From assembly GCF_003265705.1 (NCBI RefSeq), contig NW_020313045.1, forward strand, positions 1,766,115 to 1,830,114: a DNA stretch of 64,000 nucleotides, given 5' to 3'. Below, piece after piece: positions 44,385-55,484 of this stretch. The notes under the pieces were generated by a model. That model worked only from the letters and a program-made list of their open reading frames with translations. It was not told the DNA's origin and searched no databases. The stretch comes from Callorhinus ursinus. Lineage: Eukaryota > Chordata > Mammalia > Carnivora > Otariidae. A program made the translations under genes and the position numbers. Each line of letters begins with the position of its first letter. The first letter of the stretch is position 1.

Positions 44385-44565
44385 ACGAGGGTGAATAAAC
44401 TCTGGTGTCAGGCAGACCAAATCCTATCTTACTACTTACTATCTTTCTGAACTTGATCAAGCCTCTTAGTCTCTCTGAGTCTCAGTGTCTGTGTCTATAA
44501 AATGGGGCTAATCATAGTACCCTCCTTTTGGGCTGCTGAGATAATTAAATAATGCAGGAGATGAA
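44385..44565 (+). mobile_element. MIR SINE
   Basis: Plus-strand MIR: AACTCTGGTGTCAGGCAGAC, GAGTCTCAGTGTCTGTGTCT, ATAAAATGGGGCTAATCATA, GGCTGCTGAGATAATTAAAT. Confidence 0.85.
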
Positions 44566-44569
44566 TGTG

Positions 44570-47500
44570 ACACTTGGCAACTCTCATTTATGTTTTGTGA
44601 TCTCTGGGAAGGAAAGGAAGCAGGGCATGGCCCAGTTCCTGCCTGCAAGAGACCAGGGTAGAGTTCAAGTGCCTGATGATCTGCAAGGCCCAGTGTTCAT
44701 ACCTCTGGGCAGAATGCAGAGTCTTCAAAGCTTCTGCTTGGAGCTCAGGCCTCCATTTGGCTACACTTGGAGTTCAATCCAGACAGGAAAAGTAAGGACC
44801 CCAGAGCAGTTGGTTGGTTCCCCCCCACCCCCAATCTGGACAGGGCAGGCAAGGCTGGGACATGGGTGTTGGAGCAACAATCGCTTGGGTTCGCTGCCCT
44901 CTCCACTGATCTCACTAAACAATTCAGGGCACATCTATCTGCTTTGAGGGTGGGCTCCACCTGGAGTTTCCAGGAAGCTGGAACCCCCGCCTATGCATAG
45001 GAGTGGGGGTGTGGACAGAGCCACAGGATGACATTGTCTGTGGGCCTTGGGCACTTTTACTCTTGCAGGCCCCTTCCTTTGTAAAAAAAAAAAAAAAAAA
45101 ATGTTAGAACTTATATTTTACAACTGTGTTGGTATAAAAACAAATCGAATCCTGGCTGGATTCGTTATTTATTTATTACTATCACATCATCTTCTTCTTC
45201 TGATTTTAAAAGAAATTTACATGAAAACCTTCTCATGCACCCCTAGAAGTACTATGGGCTTAGCCACTGTGCCTACCATACCTGGAGGACAGGCTGTCTC
45301 AGGGTGTAGGGGGTCTCAGGGTATAGAGGTGTTCCCTAGCGCAGAGCCCAAAAGGTAAATGCCCATGGAGGAGTTGTTCCCAAATTGACACTCAGGTACT
45401 CCAGGGTAAGCCTGAGTTTTCCAAATGGTCTGCAAGGGGCTGTCCTCACTTAGACAGTGGAACCAGACCAGAGGCAAGAGCAAACAGCCCAGGCTGGATC
45501 CTAGGGTTCAGATACCAGATTCCAGCTCCTCTCCAAATGTCAAAGGTGGAAAGAGAAACCCAACCAAGGAGAGGAGCTTGATGGGCGCTCTGGCCCTAGG
45601 AACCAATACCCCCCACCCAAGGTCAGTGTGACCCTCAACAGACTCCCACCCGACATGTTCCCATTCCCCACCCCCTAAACTGTGTCCCAAATACAAGTTC
45701 ATAACAGCAGGACAAGCCCTCAGCCTGGCCAGCTCTGTGTAGAATACTTTCCTGATTGCTGGAGGCAGAGCCCTTGGTTGAGAATGGCAAACCAACCCAA
45801 GTTGCTTCTGCAAAAGGGGGGATTTGTCACAAGGCTTTAGGGGAAGCCAAGGGCAGGAAAACACTGCTCCTTTGGGGGAGACTGGAACCAGGAGCTAGAG
45901 AACCACCTGGCGGAGGGCTGTCTCCCTTTCATCTCTCTGTCTGTACACTTCATTCTTCTTCCTCAGCAACCTGGTCCGGTGGCAAAGTATGGCAGCCCCA
46001 CGCCTCCCGAGACTTCGAGTTCCCATCCAGGACGCCCTCAGACACCGCAGCGCTGTCTCTTTGCCTTGAATTCCTGATCCCCAGGAAAGAGGAGCTGACG
46101 GGCTCAGCTTGGGTCAGGGGTCCTTCCAGAAATGGACTCCTGGGTGCCTGTGTCCTGAGGATTAAAAAGCAATTCTATATAGAGAGTTTCAGTGGGTGGT
46201 CCCAAGGAGCTGGGAGGCCAGCTGGGAAGCTCCCTTAGCTTGGGCCGCCCAGTCCAATCCCATAGTTCATCAGAAGCAGAAGGAACGGAAGTCGAGTTGG
46301 GTAGCCAAAATGCACCCAGTCTGCTGGATGAGGCGACCACGGGAGGGTGGAAGGCAGAGCCATCATTCTGACCCAGCTGTCCTCATTGACGTTGCTTACA
46401 ATCCTTCAACCAGAGTGTGATATTTACCCAACAGCCACCCCTGGGGTCTTGGTCACAAACACACCACCCGGACCGGGCCACAAAGAGCACTAGGGCCGCA
46501 AGACTCCCTTTTGTGCCGGGACGCAACCCTCTTTCCCAACTGAGGATGGTTGCCTGACACACGCCCCTCTTCCACGGGCCCCGAGGTGAGACTCAGGAAG
46601 AGAAAAGCAGATCCGGACCGGGCACGCATCGGAGACCTGCGGGAGATGGCAGTCCCCACCCGATAGCTCAGTTCTGGGCAGCGGCTGAGCCTCCAAGCCA
46701 AGAAAGCTATGGCCAACATACCAGCATCCCAGACGCTGAGCAGATGAGACTGATCTTCTGCTGTCTCTCCCAGGGAGTGTGCCAAGTTCCCCAGGCCCAG
46801 CCAGTGCTGACATTTAAAGCAAAGTGTGTGTCAACCATATTCAACAATATCCCAGGCTGTGGGTTATTAAGTGCAGGGTGAATTGACCACAGCAATTAAA
46901 CTGAGATTAGGGAGTGATAAAGCCAGGGTCCCGGGCCGCAAGCCCCGTAACGTACGGGGGCCCATTACGACCTGTGGAACCTGCACGGGAAACTCGGCGG
47001 CGGGGCCTTCAAAGAAAACTCGCCCAGGCCCCCCAGGCCCCCAGCTCCTCACCTTCACTTGACTTTTCTACCTCCGGCCATCTGATGTTCTCCAGAAGAC
47101 ACCGCTCACGCCCGGCATCCGGGAGTGGTTGGAGACTGCCAGGTAGGGCCGGGGGAACCGGTCCTCAAAGCAGTGTGAGACGCGTCGAGTCTGGAGGCGC
47201 TCAGCCTCCTCCCAGCGCCTTCTCGATTTGAATGGTGCACGACGTGGGGTCCACCTGGAACTCCAGACGCAGGGAGAAGGGTCATTCTCAGGCCCCCTAG
47301 AGGTACCAGGCAGCCTCAGAGCCGCAACTGAGGCTGCACAGGTAGGGACAGGCCAGGAAAGGCCCAGGGAAGGCCAACTCTCTCTGCCATCGACTGGGCA
47401 GAACATAAAGGTGAGGGGAGGCTATCCTGGCACTGGACATACACCCACACCTTGGCGCAAACATGAGCTGCCCTTTGAGTCACCGGCTTCAGCCCTCCGG

Positions 47501-47720
47501 GCAACAGGGCTGTGGTCTTGCCCATTGGCCTGTTCTCCAGGTCCCTGGCTGGCCCTGGACACTGAGATGCTACCTGGTGTGTGGGCGGGGGAAGGGGTGT
47601 CCAGAGGAGGCGCTTCTTCTCAGTCTGGGTCTGAGCCCTGGGCCCTCAGAGAGCCACCTTTTCCTCTCGAGGATTCCCTGTGGCCGGAGAGAGACCAGTG
47701 TGGCTCCAGAGCCTCTTGTC
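44570..47720. other. Single-copy sequence, no gene supported
   Basis: Over 3 kb with almost no recognised repeat. An isolated run of about 19 As lies at 45083-45101. The part 46900-47350 is GC-rich with moderate CpG, including CCCCGTA-ACG-TACGGGG, a short hairpin at 46943-46959. Splice-donor-like strings occur on both strands, but no frame joins into a convincing exon. Confidence 0.4.
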
Positions 47721-47724
47721 CCAG

Positions 47725-47900
47725 GAGCTTCGGGGGTTCAAGGCTCTGTGGTTGAGGGCAAAGGATCTCGGAATCAGACAGACTGCCGCTCAAGTTCTGG
47801 TGCTGCCTCTGGCTCACGACGTGACCTTGAGCAAGTGAGTTGCCTCCTGTTTTCTCACGTATAAAATGGCCCAATAACAGGATCTCTGGGTCAACATGTA
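47725..47900 (+). mobile_element. MIR SINE
   Basis: Plus-strand MIR: AAGGATCTCGGAATCAGACA, ACGTGACCTTGAGCAAGTGA, CACGTATAAAATGGCCCAAT. Confidence 0.78.
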
Positions 47901-47904
47901 GATA

Positions 47905-48600
47905 CATATATATGTTTATGTATGTATAACCTATCTGTCCATATTCTGGGTTGGGGAAGAATTTAACACATAGAAGGCCCTCTGTCTACATTGCCGGTGG
48001 TCGTTTCTTATATATTTTTCCAGGAGAAATCGCCATTGAATTCTGTCATTACCCCTGACGATCACAGTGAGTTTGTACTCTGGTCTGTCATATCAAATCT
48101 TGCCAAGAGGTTCCTTCCAAGGCCAGCGACCTGCTTTGCAAACACATCTATTGTTTGCCCTGCATCTGCTCTACTCCCCAGTAGAGTCTGAAGGGACTGC
48201 TGAGTCTGTAGGATGTCTGTGGATCTCAGACTCCTATAAGAACTGGCTTCTAAGGAGTTAGATGGGAAGATGCCCTGGTGGCAGTATAGAGGGTGGGGAG
48301 AGCAAAATGCCAGAGGACTTTACCCCACGCTGTGTCATCTCTCTGCCCTCAGTGGTTCTCCGAAAGTGCATCTCCCTGGGGCACAGGCTCCTTCCAGATG
48401 GGAAGCTACAGGCTGTAGCCTCCAGTGGGGGACCCTGGTCCCTGTGTTTGGGAAACCCAGCCTCTGCCCTTTATCGCTGCAGTGCGGAGAGACTGGGCTG
48501 GTAGCTGCTTCCAGTTGCTCCAAGTCTCCAGGTTAACCCACTGCACCCCCACCCGCGACCCCCTGCTCAGCGCCTCTACTCTTCCTCCAGCTGTAATCAA
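47905..48600. other. Single-copy-like sequence, no gene seen
   Basis: No repeat family recognised. Short frames only. Confidence 0.4.
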
Positions 48601-48639
48601 GTCCCTGCCCTCACTCTCCCCTGTTGAAAACACTTGAGT

Positions 48640-48949
48640 TTTAGGTGGAATTTAAGAAACAAAACAGAGGAGCCTAGGAGAACGGAGAGGAAAAATAAAA
48701 TAAGACGAAATCAGAGCGGGAGACAAACCAAAGGAGACTCGTAATCACAGGAAACAAACTGAGGGTTGCTGGAGGGGAGGCTGGTGGGGGTATGGGGGAA
48801 CTGGGTGACGGGCATGAAGGAGGGCACGTGATGTGATGAGCACTGGGTGTTACATACAACCCACGAATCACGGAACTTTACCTCTGAAACTAATAATACG
48901 CTCTCTGTTAATTAACTGAATTTAAATAATTAAAAAGAGAGAGAGAGAA
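48640..48949 (+). mobile_element. L1 3' UTR-only insertion with perfect TSD
   Basis: A 310-bp copy of the carnivore L1 tail only, with AACAAACTGAGGGTTGCTGG, GAGCACTGGGTGTTACATAC and an A/GA-rich end. It is flanked by the identical 14-mer GAAAACACTTGAGT at 48626-48639 and 48950-48963. No ORF2 sequence was copied. Confidence 0.95.
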
Positions 48950-48963
48950 GAAAACACTTGAGT

Positions 48964-49212
48964 CCGGCTGGACCCTAACCCATCCACACCCCTCTCCAAC
49001 GTGTCTTTGTTGCATTCCGAGAGGGCAAGGTCCTGGAGAATTTCTCAGGATTTGACTTTTTTAATGGACAATGTGCCAAAACATACACTCCTGATGGTAA
49101 GCCCCGGGGTGGGGGGCTGGGACTGTTAGGTTAACACTTGCATTCCCACAGCCCAGAAAAGGGCTGACCCGTAGCAGACATACCCATAAATGGATAAAGT
49201 AATGAGATGAAG
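48964..49212. other. Single-copy-like sequence
   Basis: Continues the sequence interrupted by the L1 tail. No repeat family recognised. Confidence 0.4.
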
Positions 49213-49243
49213 GAAGGGTCCACTGGAAGGCAGTGGACCCTTC
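49213..49243. repeat. Perfect 13-bp-stem hairpin, 5-nt loop
   Basis: GAAGGGTCCACTG at 49213-49225 is the exact reverse complement of CAGTGGACCCTTC at 49231-49243, with loop GAAGG. There is no downstream T-run, and this is vertebrate DNA, so it is not a bacterial-type terminator. Confidence 0.9.
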
Positions 49244-49244
49244 T

Positions 49245-50495
49245 GGGGGAGGGGGGTCCATGATATGGTTGGGTTCATTGAGGAAACAGTTACACTTCTG
49301 TTTCAGCTGGTTTTATATTACTAGAAATAACAATGATGGTGTTCAGAGGGTTAAAGAGATTCCATCCCAGCTACCAGAAAGGCCAAAATTGCCCCCTGGA
49401 CCAAGTCAGATGTAGCCCGGTTATTAATGGAGAGCACTCTGTAACCTCAGGCCTAATTGAGCATTCTGCCCTACCCTCATTTTCTTCCTTGCTTTGCTCC
49501 TTAAGTGGGGGAGGCAGTCAAGGGGGCTGGAAACCATCTTGTTTTATTTAACATATCCTTATAAATTGCCCAAAGTCCTTTCCGGTTGGAGACAGATCTG
49601 AACAAATGAATGCCGTAATAATGTAACCCAGAAATAGCGTGGGCTGGGGAAACAGTTGAACCCAATGCACTGGGCCTAGTTGCAAATGGGTCCCTGAGGT
49701 TAAAATGCCACCGGCCAAGCGTTTTGAGCATTTTTGGGTTCTGAGTGGTCAGGAAGGATGAGGAATCTCTGCCCAAAACTGAGTAGTTTCCAAACTATAA
49801 AAGCTTTGGGTCAACCATAAAGACATATATATTTGGTGTTCCTGGGAAGCGGGGAGAGGGGGTCTTCAGACTGCCATCTGGCTTCTCAGCAGCCCCCACC
49901 GCCGACCACACTGAAGCCGACTTAGAAGGACTCCAGGCTTTACCTCTACCCTGGATCACAATTCATCTGCCCCTGGAACTACCCAGCAAGACCTCGCTCT
50001 CACATTGGAAATCTAGCACCCAGGAAATCTCCTGATCAACTAACTCTGACTATAGTGTGAATAGTCTTAACATGGGCTATTTATGTGTTCACCTGTGAAT
50101 ATGAAGGGTGCCTTAAAACCCAAGTCCTTTGGGAAGGATGCTAGACACCATCAATGGCACTGTAATCTGGGAGATTTCTAGAAGGGGAGTCTTCCCGCTG
50201 ATAGTCTATTGACTTACCCTCCAAATTGCCCTTCCCGGTTACAGTTCGGCCCCAGCAGGACCTTTTGAAGGAGCTAGATCCTCTTGCTGAGCCCCGGTTT
50301 TCCACGTGTTACTTAAGTGGATTGAACAAAGTGGCTTCTGAGATCCCTTTAATTCAAAAGTTGATTCTTTGGATCCAAATTTCTTAGCTAGACATTTAAA
50401 TCTTCCCATGATGTGACTCTAAACTCATCTTTATTATCCATGACTCCCCTTACACAAACCGGGCAGACCATATTAACCATGCTATTAATAATCAT
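49245..50495. other. Single-copy sequence, no gene seen
   Basis: 49500-49830 is repeat-free and A/T-balanced. No exon supported. Confidence 0.4.
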
Positions 50496-50504
50496 ATAAA
50501 ATCA

Positions 50505-50840
50505 CTGATGTTTTGGTGTTTCTTGAGTACTTACTGTGGGCCAGGCATTACTTCAAGGACTTTCTCCATTCGATCCTCAGACAGCCCTAAGATATCATTC
50601 CCATTTCACAGATGAGGAAACAAGGGCCTAGGTCATGTGTCTGCTCAGCAAGTAAAGGCTGGGGCCAGGGATCAAAGCCAGGCAGCCTGTACCCTAAGAC
50701 AGGACATCGTGCTGCGTAAACTTGTCCCCTGGACAAGAGAGACGCAGGCACCCGTCTCCCGGTACAGATGCGAAAATTAGGCTCAGAGAGGTTAAGTCAC
50801 TTGGTCAAGGTCATGCAAACAGTAAGCGGCCTCTGAAGCA
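50505..50840 (-). mobile_element. Two adjacent MIR SINE pieces
   Basis: 50505-50700 is a minus-strand MIR (TTGAGTACTTACTGTGGGCC, CATTTCACAGATGAGGAAAC). 50765-50840 is a second minus-strand piece (GGCTCAGAGAGGTTAAGTCA, CTTGGTCAAGGTCATGCAAA), so two separate insertions or a tandem duplication. Confidence 0.8.
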
Positions 50841-50963
50841 CTTCCCTTGGGCTCCACCCTGTTCCCACTGGATCCCAAGACCTTCAGGTGGCCCTCTGGC
50901 TTCTCAGCAGCCCCTCCCCCATCACCCTGGAGCTGCCTTACTGCGTACCTCCCTCCCTCTGTC

Positions 50964-50987
50964 CCTCTCTCTCTCTCTCTCTCTCTC
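50964..50987. repeat. (CT)n microsatellite
   Basis: About 11 CT units inside a longer C/T-rich stretch. Confidence 0.9.
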
Positions 50988-50999
50988 CACCTCCGCCCC

Positions 51000-51595
51000 C
51001 CCCAACACACACACAGCCCCCTCCCCCGCTTCTAACTACCTGAACAGCCGCCCCATCACTTGGCTGGAAAAGCAGCAGAAAACCTGGATCAGAGGGGGAC
51101 AGAGGGTCTGGGAGACTCAGCAAAGGCAGCTCTTTTCCATGAAAATAAAATTCAAGAAAGCCAAAGTCTTTTAATCTGGCCCAGAAAATAAACTTCCTTT
51201 CTTCTGGGCTGGGGTAATAGATGCCAAGATCCACCTCAGGCCTTTAAAAAACAAAACCAAAGCAAACACTACTAAGCCTTAAACCCCTCTATGATTCCGT
51301 TTATAATAAAAACATTGACTTCCCCTCTCCCCTGGTGGGGCGAATTACTGCGGTTGAAGAATCTGTTTTCGTAGTCAGCTAATTACCCCCTTAAAGGATG
51401 GCTGATGATCTAACTTCCCGCCCTCAGCTTGGCCTCAGAGCTCCCCAACTTGGCTCCAGAGGGCTCCATGGATGAGAACCAGGCCCGAGCGGAGTGGGAA
51501 AGGATAGAACAGAAGCCCTCAGGACCCCCACCCCCCAGAGCATGGAACGAGCGCCCTGGAGGCAGAAAATCTGGCTTCCCAGCCTGCCTCTGCCA
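51000..51595. other. Single-copy-like sequence, no gene supported
   Basis: 51180-51420 is A/T-rich and repeat-free. A splice-acceptor-like string (CTTCCCGCCCTCAG) ends at 51427 before a 68-codon frame, but that frame runs into MIR sequence and has no domain. Confidence 0.35.
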
Positions 51596-51599
51596 CCTC

Positions 51600-51735
51600 C
51601 CGTCTGCACAAGTGATGCTACTGCCTTCCTGAGGCTCAGTCTTCTCATCTGTAAAATGGGGACGCCAATGGCGCTGGGAGGAGTTGAAAGGCCGCGGTCT
51701 GGCACCGAGCAGGTCTCAGTAAACACTAGAGTCTT
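51600..51735 (+). mobile_element. MIR SINE
   Basis: Plus-strand MIR 3' half: CTGAGGCTCAGTCTTCTCAT, CTGTAAAATGGGGACGCCAA, GGTCTGGCACCGAGCAGGTC. Confidence 0.82.
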
Positions 51736-51839
51736 CCCTTTTTCCAGGCTTACGTTTCCTTTCCTTCCCGGGCTCCCCAACACTGAAGAGCCTGGAGAAG
51801 CAGTTGCCTTCCCAGCTTGCTCTTGTTCAGCCATAATAG

Positions 51840-52055
51840 CCATAATAACTGTGATGAACATTTAAGGAGCACCACCAGCCGGAATGTGTATTGAGGGGTT
51901 TAGAGCTGTTAACCTTATTTAATTCTAGGAATGATCTTATGAGAAACATCCTACTATTAGGCCCATTTTACAGAAGAAGCAATTGAGGCTCAGAAAGGCT
52001 AACTTACCCACCTAGGAAGTGCTGCTGTAAATTAAAAGTCAGCCCTTTGATTTGA
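51840..52055 (-). mobile_element. MIR SINE
   Basis: Minus-strand MIR: GTTAACCTTATTTAATTCTA, GGCCCATTTTACAGAAGAAG, GAGGCTCAGAAAGGCTAACT. Confidence 0.82.
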
Positions 52056-52059
52056 ATGC

Positions 52060-52795
52060 CCATCAGTCCCCCATACTGGGGGCCTCCACAGAAGTCAGAA
52101 GAATTGAACTCTTCTCCCCTCCCTGGGAGATGGAAGAGAAAAGCCAAGGCCCTGGGCTGACTATGGATACCAGACCAGAGGCGGAGGCTCAGCTCTCTAC
52201 CAGAGTGTGGGTTGGGGTGGAGAGAGGTGGCGCCGGGGCCCAGCTCAGGTATCATTTGATCCTACCACATAGGGGAGGTCCTCAGTTCTCCGCGATGCCC
52301 GTTTGGAAGAGGAAAGAGGGAACGGTGGCAAATACCCAACCACCACTCCTTAGGATGGGAGCTAGGAAGGAAACTTGGCAAGAGGCAACGCCACAGAAGA
52401 ATATGGCGGTCAGGAAGCCTCCCTCAGGGAAGGTGTCTCTGAGGAGGTAACATTGTAGGTGACTCCTGAAGGCAGAAGGAGAATTAGCTGGGGGAAAGTA
52501 GGGGACCGGTAATCCAGAAGAGGGAACAGCACCAGCAAAGCCACCAGCTCACAAGGACTCCATGTCTGTGCCTCCACTGTGCTTCCCCACCCCCATCAGC
52601 CTCTCAGTACAGATTTCCAGTCTCAAACACATTCTTTTTTTTTTTTCTTGACTGTCTCCCTCCTAGAGCCCTTTGGGTGTAAGCCAGGCTGGGCGCTCTC
52701 CAGACCTGTGCAATGCTCTCTTCTTGTGGCTTCTCGTTTGCCTCTCCCTCTGGTTTCCTGGATTCCTTATCTTCCTCTCTTGTGATTTACGCCCT
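52060..52795. other. Single-copy-like sequence, no gene seen
   Basis: A 132-codon frame at 52052-52450 and its minus-strand shadow carry no domain. The phrase CTCCCTCAGGGAAGGTGTCT may be a trace of minus-strand L2. Confidence 0.4.
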
Positions 52796-52798
52796 TGT

Positions 52799-52926
52799 TA
52801 TGGACTGAACTTTGTGTCCCCACCAAACTCATAACTGGAAGCCCTAAAACCCAATGTGACTAGATGGGGGATAGGGCCATCCAGTCCATGGTATTTTGTA
52901 CGGCAACCCATATATCTTGATTAAAT
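52799..52926 (+). mobile_element. MLT1-type LTR with internal deletion
   Basis: The 5' end TTATGGACTGAACTTTGTGT and GGAAGCCCTAAAACCCAATG are followed almost at once by the 3' end GTCCATGGTATTTTGTACGG. The LTR middle (roughly 250-300 bp) is missing. Confidence 0.8.
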
Positions 52927-52929
52927 AGA

Positions 52930-53890
52930 TCTTTCAGTAACAATCTGGGAGTTTCGAGGTGGGGGTGTTGTTTTGTTTTGTTTTGTTTTTGCTTTTCATC
53001 TCTGAAAAACATTTTGGACAAAGACTTTGCTGGGTGTAGAATTTTAGGATGAGAAAACTCTTTTCCCAGGGTTTGAGGGTAATCCTCCATTGTCTTCTAA
53101 CTTCCACTGTTGCTGTGGAGAAGTCTCAGGATCTTCTTACCCCCAGTTCATGAAGTGTGATATTTTTTTTTTTGCCCTGAAACCTTTTAAGATCCTCTTT
53201 TTATCTTTGTTGTTCTGAATTGTCACCATAACAAGACTTAGTGTCAATCGTTTCTCATTCATGGCCCTGGAAAGCCAATGGGTCACTGAACCTGAACCCT
53301 TCTAGGCAGTTTTCTTGCATTTGTTTTTCCTTTGAAAATTTCTTTGTCTCTACTTACTGCGTAAATTCTTCCTGGGCTTCCTGACCGTAGAACAAAGATA
53401 CATGAATTTGGCCTTTTTTAAACCAATCTTTTCTCCTAATTGCTATCTTTTTGGGGTTTTTTTTTTTCCTAATTTGATCTTCTGAAAGATTTTCTCAACA
53501 TTATCTTCCATCTCTTCTATTACACGTTCGTACTTTTGCCAACATATTTTCAGTTTCGAAAAACTCCTTCTTGTTCTACATCAGATGATTTTCATAGATA
53601 TAATATATTCTCTTATCACTCTGGAGAAGTTATAGTTGTTTGTTTGTTTTTAAATATTCTTCTAGTTCCTGTATTGTCTTTTTTCTTTTTTTGAGAGGGG
53701 TCTGGGTTTTTTCACACTGAAGATTTTTCTCAAAGATCTAAAGATCTTTGGTTGTTTGTTTATATTTAGTAGGAAGGCTCTAGAAAGCAAGTGGGAATCT
53801 CTGAGTGTTTTGATGACTGTCAAAGGCCATATTTTGCTTTTGCAAACCCCCAAATATCAATATTTATTGCTCTTTCCTTGGGGGTCATTC
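52930..53890 (-). mobile_element. HAL1-like element (diverged)
   Basis: Minus-strand ordered blocks such as TTTGCTGGGTGTAGAATTTT, CTCCATTGTCTTCTAACTTC, GTTGCTGTGGAGAAGTCTCA and CTTCCATCTCTTCTATTACA fit the complement of an L1 ORF1-like region, as found in HAL1. A (TTTTG)n run sits at 52968-52989. Family call is tentative. Confidence 0.5.
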
Positions 53891-53899
53891 GTATTCTCC

Positions 53900-54410
53900 A
53901 GAGGAGGATCACTTATCTCCTGGCGGGGGGGGAGTGAGGAAAAAGGGAGAAAGAGCCAGAAGGGCAAGAAGCTGGAATTCAAGGAGCAGAAGACGGGATA
54001 AACCAGTCGACATTCCAAATGGGATGTGTTATTGGAATTCTCTGCAAAGGCACTGGGAACAAGAAGGGGAAAGTGGGTAGGTGAGGAGATGTGTGTTATT
54101 GGTATCTTGGTGAAAACTCGTTCTTGTCTGAAAACTCTGACACTTTTACTTATATATTCTGTGTGGTGATTTCCATCTCAGATGGCATCTACTAGGCTGT
54201 TCAATTTCTGTTTTATTCTCCCCTTGAAACTGTTTTGAGAGGTAGAAATACTGGGAATAAATATAACTCAATGTCGGATGGCTTTTCCTTTGTATGTCCA
54301 TCTTTTAGAAGGGACAGGTTTGGTATTTAAACTTTATAGTTTATTGCTTTCTGTTTTAGTGTTAAGCCTTTCTATTACACAAGTAGGAGGTATTTGTTAT
54401 AGATAATCTA
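53900..54410. other. AT-rich sequence, no gene seen
   Basis: May include further decayed HAL1/L1 sequence. Nothing firm. Confidence 0.35.
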
Positions 54411-54413
54411 GAC

Positions 54414-54638
54414 CAGGAATCAGCAAACTTTTTCTGTAAAGAGCCAGCTAGCAAATATTCTAGGTTTTGTGGGCTAGGTTTTGTTGTTCCTACTCAAGCC
54501 TGCTATTGTAGCACAAAAGTGGCCATAGACGATACATAAATGACTAGACCTGGCTGAGTTCCCATAAAACTTCCTTATAAAAACAAACGGTGGTCCCGAC
54601 TTGGCTTGCAAGCCATAGTTTGCCGACCCCCACACCTG
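54414..54638 (+). mobile_element. hAT-Charlie non-autonomous element (MER3-like)
   Basis: Second copy of the family at 30844-31073: CAGGAATCAGCAAACTTTTT, GTAAAGAGCCAGCTAGCAAA, GAGTTCCCATAAAACTTCCT, AGCCATAGTTTGCCGACCCC. The terminal inverted repeats are partly preserved. Confidence 0.82.
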
Positions 54639-54659
54639 CAGACTACAGACTAATAAAAT

Positions 54660-55480
54660 GAAGAAAACAAAATTACCAGGGATCCTACCACTCAAAGATA
54701 ACCGATGTTAGAATTTTGATCTGTATCTTTCCAATCTTTTCTCCATGTATATATATACTTCATTTTCAAAACAGGACCATTATCTACATACAGTTCTAAT
54801 CTGTTTTTCTCATATAATATTTCAAGAATATTTATGCCATGGAAGAGTCTTTAATAGCATTACTTTTAATAGCTGGGAAGTAGTCCATTACATAGACATA
54901 TCACAATTTATGTAACTATTTCCCCATTGCAAGATTTTGTTTTCCATTTTCATCTCTCCTACAAAGAAGCGGGGCTACTATTTAGTTGCTGTGCATGAGC
55001 CCAGTAACACCAACGCTGTGTAGGAGTCATCTGTTCTGATGACTTGGTGCCCTTGCCATGCCAGTCATTAAATATTTTTCTTTGATATCAAACCGATAAA
55101 CAATATGGGAGTAAAAAATGTCAGAACTAAGTCTTAACACAATTTAGAAAAATTTTTTAAGAATTTTTATTTATTTATTTGACAGAGCGAGAGAGAGAAC
55201 AAGCAGGGAGAGGAAGAAGCAGACTCCCCGCAGGGCCGGGAGCCTGATGTGGGGCTCGATCCCAGGACCCTGGGAACATGACTTGAGCCGAAGGCAGACG
55301 CTTAACCAACTGAGCCATCCAGGTGCCCCTTAACACAATTTAATAATTATTTTAGGATATATTCCTAGAGAAGGACTGGCTGCTTACTGAGGACTCACAT
55401 TTTCTACATTTTTGACCAGCATTGTGAAATCAAACTCCATAAAGTCTATGCCAGTTTTTAATCCTACCCGCAGAATATGA
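54660..55480 (-). mobile_element. L1M 3' region, split by a SINE
   Basis: Minus-strand old L1: TAGCTGGGAAGTAGTCCATT, CACAATTTATGTAACTATTT, then after the SINE TTAGGATATATTCCTAGAGA and CAGAATATGAGAGTATC. Removing the SINE restores the expected order. Confidence 0.72.
55147..55328 (-). mobile_element. Can-SINE with 14-bp TSD
   Basis: Minus-strand SINE flanked by the identical CTTAACACAATTTA at 55133-55146 and 55329-55342, inserted in an L1M remnant. Confidence 0.96.
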
Positions 55481-55484
55481 GAGT

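Noticed and set aside
45083..45101. Isolated A-run as a processed-pseudogene tail
   Set aside because: No cDNA-like sequence or TSD is recognisable upstream.
46900..47350. CpG island / promoter
   Set aside because: CpG density is only moderate by eye and no associated exon or transcript start can be supported.
47228..47755. 175-codon frame in GC-rich DNA, with a 112-codon minus-strand frame at 47068-47406
   Set aside because: Frames are open on both strands because of GC content. Nearby donor-like strings do not continue an in-frame exon, and no domain is recognisable.
49213..49243. Hairpin as a transcription terminator
   Set aside because: Bacterial-type terminators do not apply to vertebrate nuclear DNA, and no T-run follows.
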